Assembly: GCF_009755265.1 (NCBI RefSeq) | Contig: NZ_WPOO01000010.1 | Span: 33,890 to 97,889 of the forward strand | Source of the DNA: Adlercreutzia rubneri | GTDB taxonomy: Bacteria; Actinomycetota; Coriobacteriia; Coriobacteriales; Eggerthellaceae | Direction of reading: 5' to 3' | Length of the DNA: 64,000 bases | Shown: positions 60,950 to 64,000 of the stretch, one piece after another | Layout: every line of letters begins with the position of its first letter | Position numbering within the stretch: position 1 is the stretch's first letter | Made by a program: the position numbers and the translations under genes | Notes under the pieces: generated by a model | Databases searched by the model: none | Told to the model about the DNA's origin: nothing | Seen by the model: only the letters and a program-made list of their open reading frames with translations

Positions 60950-62032
60950 ATGGCGGAGCTTCGGCTGGGCAGCCTGTTTGACGGGATCGGCGTGTTCCCG
61001 CTGGCGGCTGTACGCTGCGGCGTCGAGCCGGTATGGGCCAGTGAGATCGAGAAAGCGCCGGTGTCCATCACCAGCCGCCACTTCCCCCACATGGCGCATT
61101 TGGGCGACGTGACAAAGCTGGACGGCGGGGCGATCCCGCCCGTCCACGTCATCACTTTCGGCTCACCGTGTCAAAATCTCTCACAGATCGGCAACCGCAC
61201 GGGCCTTGCGGGGGAAAAATCCAGCCTGTTCTTTCATGCCATCCGCATCATTCGAGAAATGAGGGAGGCGACCAATGGACTGTTTCCAGTTATCGCTGTT
61301 TGGGAAAACGTCATGGGAGCGTTTTCTTCAAATGACCGGATGGATTTTAGAGCCGTCCTATCCGCGTTCACAGCCGCCGATGTTCCAATGCCTGCTTCTG
61401 GAAGATGGGCAGGAGCCGGCATGGTGCGAGGGGGAGCGCCCGATCTCGCATGGCGGCTCATGGACGCCCAGCATTGGGCAAAGCTCCGGCTGGCACGACG
61501 GCAGCGAATCTTTCTTGTGGCAGACTTTGGAGGACGGCGTTCCCACGAAATACTGTTTAAGCCCCGCCCAGTGCAGCCATTTTCTGCGCCTTGCGGAGAT
61601 CGCGGGCTGTCCTCCTCCTGCGGAGATCGAGGCTCTTTTATTGAAGCAGGGCGGCGCGTACCAGTCACCCGACCCTTTCAATGCTTCCGTATGCGGGCGT
61701 CGGCAAAAGAGCGGTCAAGCGAAGCGTTCCGAAACAGCTTTGGACTGCCAACTGACCCTTTTCCCACTCTTTTAGCCAGTGATGTCAGCCCCTTTGCCTT
61801 TTGGTATGCGGACGATCCCGCCGGGGGCTGTATCCGTTTCCCCACGGAAACGGAGTGTGAGCGGCTCATGGGCCTGCCGGAAGGCTGGACAAAGTACGGC
61901 GTGAACGGTGAGGAAATTTTGTCCTCCCACCGTTACCGTGCGCTGGGGAACGCCATCGCGCTGCCCTGCGCCGAGTACATCATGGCGGGGATCGCGGAGG
62001 TTTTGGGAGGAGGTGCTGATCATCATTTTTGA
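60950..62032 (+). CDS. DNA (cytosine-5) methyltransferase
   Basis: This enzyme methylates cytosine at C5, perhaps to protect the element from restriction. The 360 residues show motif I RLGSLFDGIGVF, motif IV GSPCQNLSQIG with the catalytic Cys, motif VI VWENVMGAF, motif VIII RRQRIFLVADF, motif IX FPTETECERLMGLP and motif X SHRYRALGNAIALP. The target-recognition part between VIII and IX is short and overlaps entirely with a second open frame (61275-61775). The start is one base after the DUF4406 stop. No restriction gene is adjacent. ardA follows with an overlapping start. Confidence 0.92.
   Translation: MAELRLGSLFDGIGVFPLAAVRCGVEPVWASEIEKAPVSITSRHFPHMAHLGDVTKLDGGAIPPVHVITFGSPCQNLSQIGNRTGLAGEKSSLFFHAIRIIREMREATNGLFPVIAVWENVMGAFSSNDRMDFRAVLSAFTAADVPMPASGRWAGAGMVRGGAPDLAWRLMDAQHWAKLRLARRQRIFLVADFGGRRSHEILFKPRPVQPFSAPCGDRGLSSSCGDRGSFIEAGRRVPVTRPFQCFRMRASAKERSSEAFRNSFGLPTDPFPTLLASDVSPFAFWYADDPAGGCIRFPTETECERLMGLPEGWTKYGVNGEEILSSHRYRALGNAIALPCAEYIMAGIAEVLGGGADHHF
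61275..61775 (+). CDS. Gene embedded in the methyltransferase gene (+1 frame)
   Basis: A 166-residue frame lies wholly within the methyltransferase gene, in the +1 frame. It has its own Shine-Dalgarno (GAGGGAGG, 61261-61268, six bases before ATG) and a clear end at TAG 61773. The product begins MDCFQLSLFGKTSWERF and has a patterned C-terminal half: SFLWQTLEDGVPTKYCLS, then AQCSHFLRLAEIAGCPPPAE and LLLKQGGAY. I recall small proteins with N-terminal MDxQxSLxGKTSxE and C-terminal LxxxPxKYxLSxxxCxGIL patterns next to methyltransferases in phages and mobile elements of gut Firmicutes. That is from memory, not a search. The methyltransferase reading is also intact, so the stretch would be dual-coding. 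Function unknown. Confidence 0.6.
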   Translation: MDCFQLSLFGKTSWERFLQMTGWILEPSYPRSQPPMFQCLLLEDGQEPAWCEGERPISHGGSWTPSIGQSSGWHDGSESFLWQTLEDGVPTKYCLSPAQCSHFLRLAEIAGCPPPAEIEALLLKQGGAYQSPDPFNASVCGRRQKSGQAKRSETALDCQLTLFPLF

Positions 62033-62729
62033 AGCCTATGTGACAAACCTCGGAAAGTACAACGAGGGTGAGCTTTTGAGCGAGCCGCTGAAGTTTCCCG
62101 CCGCCACCGAGGAGGTGCAGGCGGTGCTGAAGCGCATCGGTGTGGAGGGCCTGCGGTATGAGGAATACTTCATGGCGGAATATGTTTCAGATATTCCCGG
62201 CCTTGCGCAAAGCCTTGGTGAATACGCGGACATCGACGAGCTGAACCATCTTGCCCACCTGCTCTCTGAGCTGAATGAAAGCGAGCTGGATATTTTCAGC
62301 GCCGCCGTCAGCGCGGGCGAGCACACGGCCAGCGTGGGCGACCTCATCAATCTTGTCCATAACATCGGCTGCTACGATTTCTACCGCGGCATCACCGACG
62401 ATGAAACGCTGGGACATATCTATGTGGAGGATATGGAAATGCTGGACGTGCCGGAGCCCATTCTGCCCTACTTCGATTTTGAAGCCTATGGGCGGGATGC
62501 GCGGATCAATGAAAATGGCCGGTATATCAATGGCGGCTACATGATCCGTTCCGGCGACAGCTTCGAGGAGATCTACCACGGGAAAACGGATATACCCAAA
62601 GAGGACCGGGTGTTCGCCTTTCCGCCTGTTCCGATTCGGGAGCAGATGGCGTATTACCAGGAGGCCGCCCGGCGCTGTTTTCCACAGCTATTCAAGGAGC
62701 AGCAGAAAAGTGACCGGGAGGAAAGATAA
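62013..62729 (+). CDS. ardA: ArdA-type antirestriction protein
   Basis: ArdA mimics DNA and blocks type I restriction enzymes during conjugation. The 239 residues start IIIFEAYVTNLGKYNEGELL, then FMAEYVSDIPGLAQSLGEY and IDELNHLAHLLSEL, the family pattern, and are very acidic. About 70 residues after the core (FDFEAYGRDARINENGRY and on) extend it beyond the usual 165-170. GTG 62013 overlaps the Shine-Dalgarno GGGAGGAGG (62005-62013); a CTG at 62016 is better spaced, so the true start may be non-standard. It overlaps the methyltransferase stop. A hairpin with the GACAAAGTGTCCC palindrome follows the stop. Confidence 0.85.
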   Translation: MLIIIFEAYVTNLGKYNEGELLSEPLKFPAATEEVQAVLKRIGVEGLRYEEYFMAEYVSDIPGLAQSLGEYADIDELNHLAHLLSELNESELDIFSAAVSAGEHTASVGDLINLVHNIGCYDFYRGITDDETLGHIYVEDMEMLDVPEPILPYFDFEAYGRDARINENGRYINGGYMIRSGDSFEEIYHGKTDIPKEDRVFAFPPVPIREQMAYYQEAARRCFPQLFKEQQKSDREER

Positions 62730-62730
62730 C

Positions 62731-62761
62731 GGCACTTCGGGACAAAGTGTCCCAAAGTGCC
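62731..62761. promoter_or_regulatory. Palindrome GGGACA-AAG-TGTCCC within a larger hairpin
   Basis: GGCACTT-C-GGGACA-AAG-TGTCCC-A-AAGTGCC forms a 13-bp stem in the ardA-pcfB gap. Related sequences occur at 59317-59333 and 60326-60342. It could be an operator for the element's ParB or a transcription block. Confidence 0.55.
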
Positions 62762-62784
62762 TGACGCGGAAGGAGGCGATATAG

Positions 62785-63261
62785 CTGATCAATGAAGATG
62801 TGTCCCAGCGGACGATAGCGATCACGATGCGGGCCACGAAGCTGACCGCCCGTGGCCTTGCCTATGTGCTTCGGCCCATCGGCAGGAAAATCGCCAAGGC
62901 ATACCGGGCAAGACAGACACCCCACGGCAAGCAGAGCGTCAAAAAGCTCATGGCGCATGGTGCGGCCACCAACAGCGTGGAGATCGAAGCGCCGAAGCTG
63001 TTTGACCGCGCCGCCCGGAAATGGGGCATTGACTACGCCTTTTATAAAACAGGGCCGGACAAGTACCTGCTCTTTTTCAAGTCCTCACAGGCGGATGCCA
63101 TGACCGCCTGTTTTTCCGAATATTCCCGGATGGTGCTGAACAAAGCAAAATCCAACCGCCTACCGATCCGTGAACAGCTCAAACAGGCCGCCGAGGCGCT
63201 GGCGCGTCAGCCGGTCCGGGAAAAGGAACGCAGCAAGGAGGTGGGCCATGGTGACAGATAA
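62785..63261 (+). CDS. PcfB family (DUF3801) conjugation protein
   Basis: PcfB is a relaxosome accessory protein that works with the relaxase and coupling protein. The sequence INEDVSQRTIAITMRATKLTARGLAYVL fits the family N-terminus (given here in parts: INEDVSQRTIAI and ATKLTARGLAYVL), followed by FDRAARKWGIDYAFYK and LLFFKSSQADAMTACFSEY. An in-frame TAG at 62782 immediately precedes CTG 62785, which is nine bases after AAGGAGG. The only standard start, GTG 62800, would cut the conserved N-terminus and lies far from the ribosome binding site, so I favour CTG. The end overlaps the coupling-protein gene by 14 bases. Confidence 0.8.
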   Translation: MINEDVSQRTIAITMRATKLTARGLAYVLRPIGRKIAKAYRARQTPHGKQSVKKLMAHGAATNSVEIEAPKLFDRAARKWGIDYAFYKTGPDKYLLFFKSSQADAMTACFSEYSRMVLNKAKSNRLPIREQLKQAAEALARQPVREKERSKEVGHGDR

Positions 63262-64000
63262 GCTGCGAAAATATCTGCTGCCCAACATTCCCTATGTGTT
63301 CATCGGCTGGGCGTTCCTCAAGCTGGGTACAGCTTATCGTCTGGCTGCGGGCAGCGATTTTGCCCATAAGCTGATCGGGCTGGGTCAGACCATTGGCCCG
63401 GTCTTTGCGGATCTCGCCCCCGGCATTGTTCCCTTTGACTGGCTGGTGGGCATCGTGGGTGCGCTGGCGTTCCGGCTGCTGATCCATTTCAAAAGCAAGA
63501 ACGCCAAAAAGTACCGGCGTGACGCGGAGTACGGCAGCGCCCGTTGGGGAAACGAAAAGGACATCAAGCCCTTTGTCGATCCCAAGTTTGAAAACAATAT
63601 GCTGTTGACCGCCACGGAACGGCTCACCATGAATACCCGCCCGAAAAATCCCGCCAACGCCCGCAACCTTAATTTCTGCGGGATCGGCTCGTCCGGCTCG
63701 GGCAAGACCCGGTTCTGGCTCACTCCCCAGCTTTTGCAGGCCCATTCCTCCTATGTGGTGGTCGATCCCAAGGGCAGCGTGTTAGGGCAGGTGGGAACTT
63801 TCCTCCAAAACCGGGGGTACAAGATCAAGGTATTCAACAGCATCGACTTCTCCAAATCCATGCACTATAACCCCCTCGTATATTGTTTTCGCCACTTCTC
63901 GCGCAGTGGCCGCGCTCTTTACCTTCCTTTTCAAATATGGGATAAAGGGCGAGTAGAGGGCGGAGGGCGCAGAACGACCTCCTGGGATTTGGCCTTGGAC
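63248..64000 (+). CDS. VirD4/TraG-type coupling protein, partial and probably interrupted
   Basis: This is a type IV coupling protein that brings DNA to the conjugation channel. ATG 63248 follows GGAGG. Two membrane segments (about residues 10-30 and 65-80) are followed by YGSARWGNEKDI, the Walker A loop GIGSSGSGKTRFW (about residue 148), and YVVVDPKGSVLGQVG. Family similarity holds up to HYNPL (about residue 210, near 63877). From there the frame stays open to the window edge but reads as unrelated sequence rich in Arg. An insertion or a sequence joint is likely at that point. An inverted repeat GCCACT/AGTGGC lies at 63891-63910. The C-terminal two thirds are not visible. Confidence 0.75.
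   Translation, partial: MVTDKLRKYLLPNIPYVFIGWAFLKLGTAYRLAAGSDFAHKLIGLGQTIGPVFADLAPGIVPFDWLVGIVGALAFRLLIHFKSKNAKKYRRDAEYGSARWGNEKDIKPFVDPKFENNMLLTATERLTMNTRPKNPANARNLNFCGIGSSGSGKTRFWLTPQLLQAHSSYVVVDPKGSVLGQVGTFLQNRGYKIKVFNSIDFSKSMHYNPLVYCFRHFSRSGRALYLPFQIWDKGRVEGGGRRTTSWDLALD

Noticed and set aside
63877..64000. Group II intron inserted in the coupling-protein gene
   Set aside because: The sequence after the break does not begin with a GUGYG-like 5' end, and no domain V is visible in the 123 bases available.

Overview
The window is a GC-rich (roughly 60-65% by eye) bacterial chromosome segment. It looks like an anaerobic gut actinobacterium of the Coriobacteriia, most likely Eggerthellaceae. 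The basis is a Tat-exported respiratory [NiFe] hydrogenase with a b-type cytochrome, a PPDK/PDRP pair, sortase-anchored giant surface proteins, strong GTG/TTG start use, and lineage-type intergenic repeats. This is inference from gene content; no rRNA or tRNA gene was seen.

Layout. 1-9232: the 3' part of glyS, translationally coupled to the PPDK regulatory protein; an 820-base gap; an orphan Vsr/DUF559-like nuclease gene bracketed by seven copies of a private 25-bp motif; ppdK; a strong promoter with an attenuator-like leader; mtnA. 9327-23304: a ParA-like ATPase with an altered P-loop, its ribbon-helix-helix partner, a strong terminator, then a 12-kb SdrD-B-repeat LPXTG protein gene whose 5' end is missing, followed by a run of strong hairpins. 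23305-31009: azlC-azlD-ABC-ABC operon, a HAD phosphatase, and a degenerate AAA+ protein with a palindromic operator in its promoter. 31239-35402: a MutY-like glycosylase, mntP, a second nuclease paralogue (minus strand, probably leaderless), and pheA. 36034-46162: hydrogenase hydA-hydB-cytochrome b, two YhgE/Pip membrane proteins, a small membrane protein and the hydrogenase maturation protease. 46232-57233: nth, mfd, an EamA transporter, an unknown protein, a GLUG-repeat sortase substrate, and gltX. 57264-58514: a membrane-anchored protein with a twin beta domain. 58750-64000: the left part of an integrative conjugative element (ICE) of Firmicutes type. It carries ParB with AT-hooks, a DUF4406 protein, a C5-methyltransferase containing a fully embedded second gene, ArdA, PcfB and a VirD4-type coupling protein whose homology stops abruptly near 63877.

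How the genes fit together. PDRP should switch PPDK on and off through the conserved Thr next to its catalytic His. HydA/HydB/cytochrome b would pass electrons from H2 to the quinone pool, and HydB still carries the C-terminal peptide that the protease encoded 6.7 kb downstream must remove. AzlCD probably exports branched-chain amino acids. The two ABC half-transporters form an asymmetric heterodimer, judged from complementary degenerate and consensus catalytic sites.

Interspersed DNA is the other theme. Three repeat families are visible: (i) the motif around the first nuclease gene; (ii) a ~120-130-bp three-part element at three loci, always with the same architecture; (iii) eight copies of a GGGGCGACC/GGTCGCCCC palindrome, some inside the 3' ends of genes. 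The best candidates for something undescribed are the gene embedded in the methyltransferase, the nuclease paralogues with their repeats, and the headless giant surface-protein gene behind a partition cassette.
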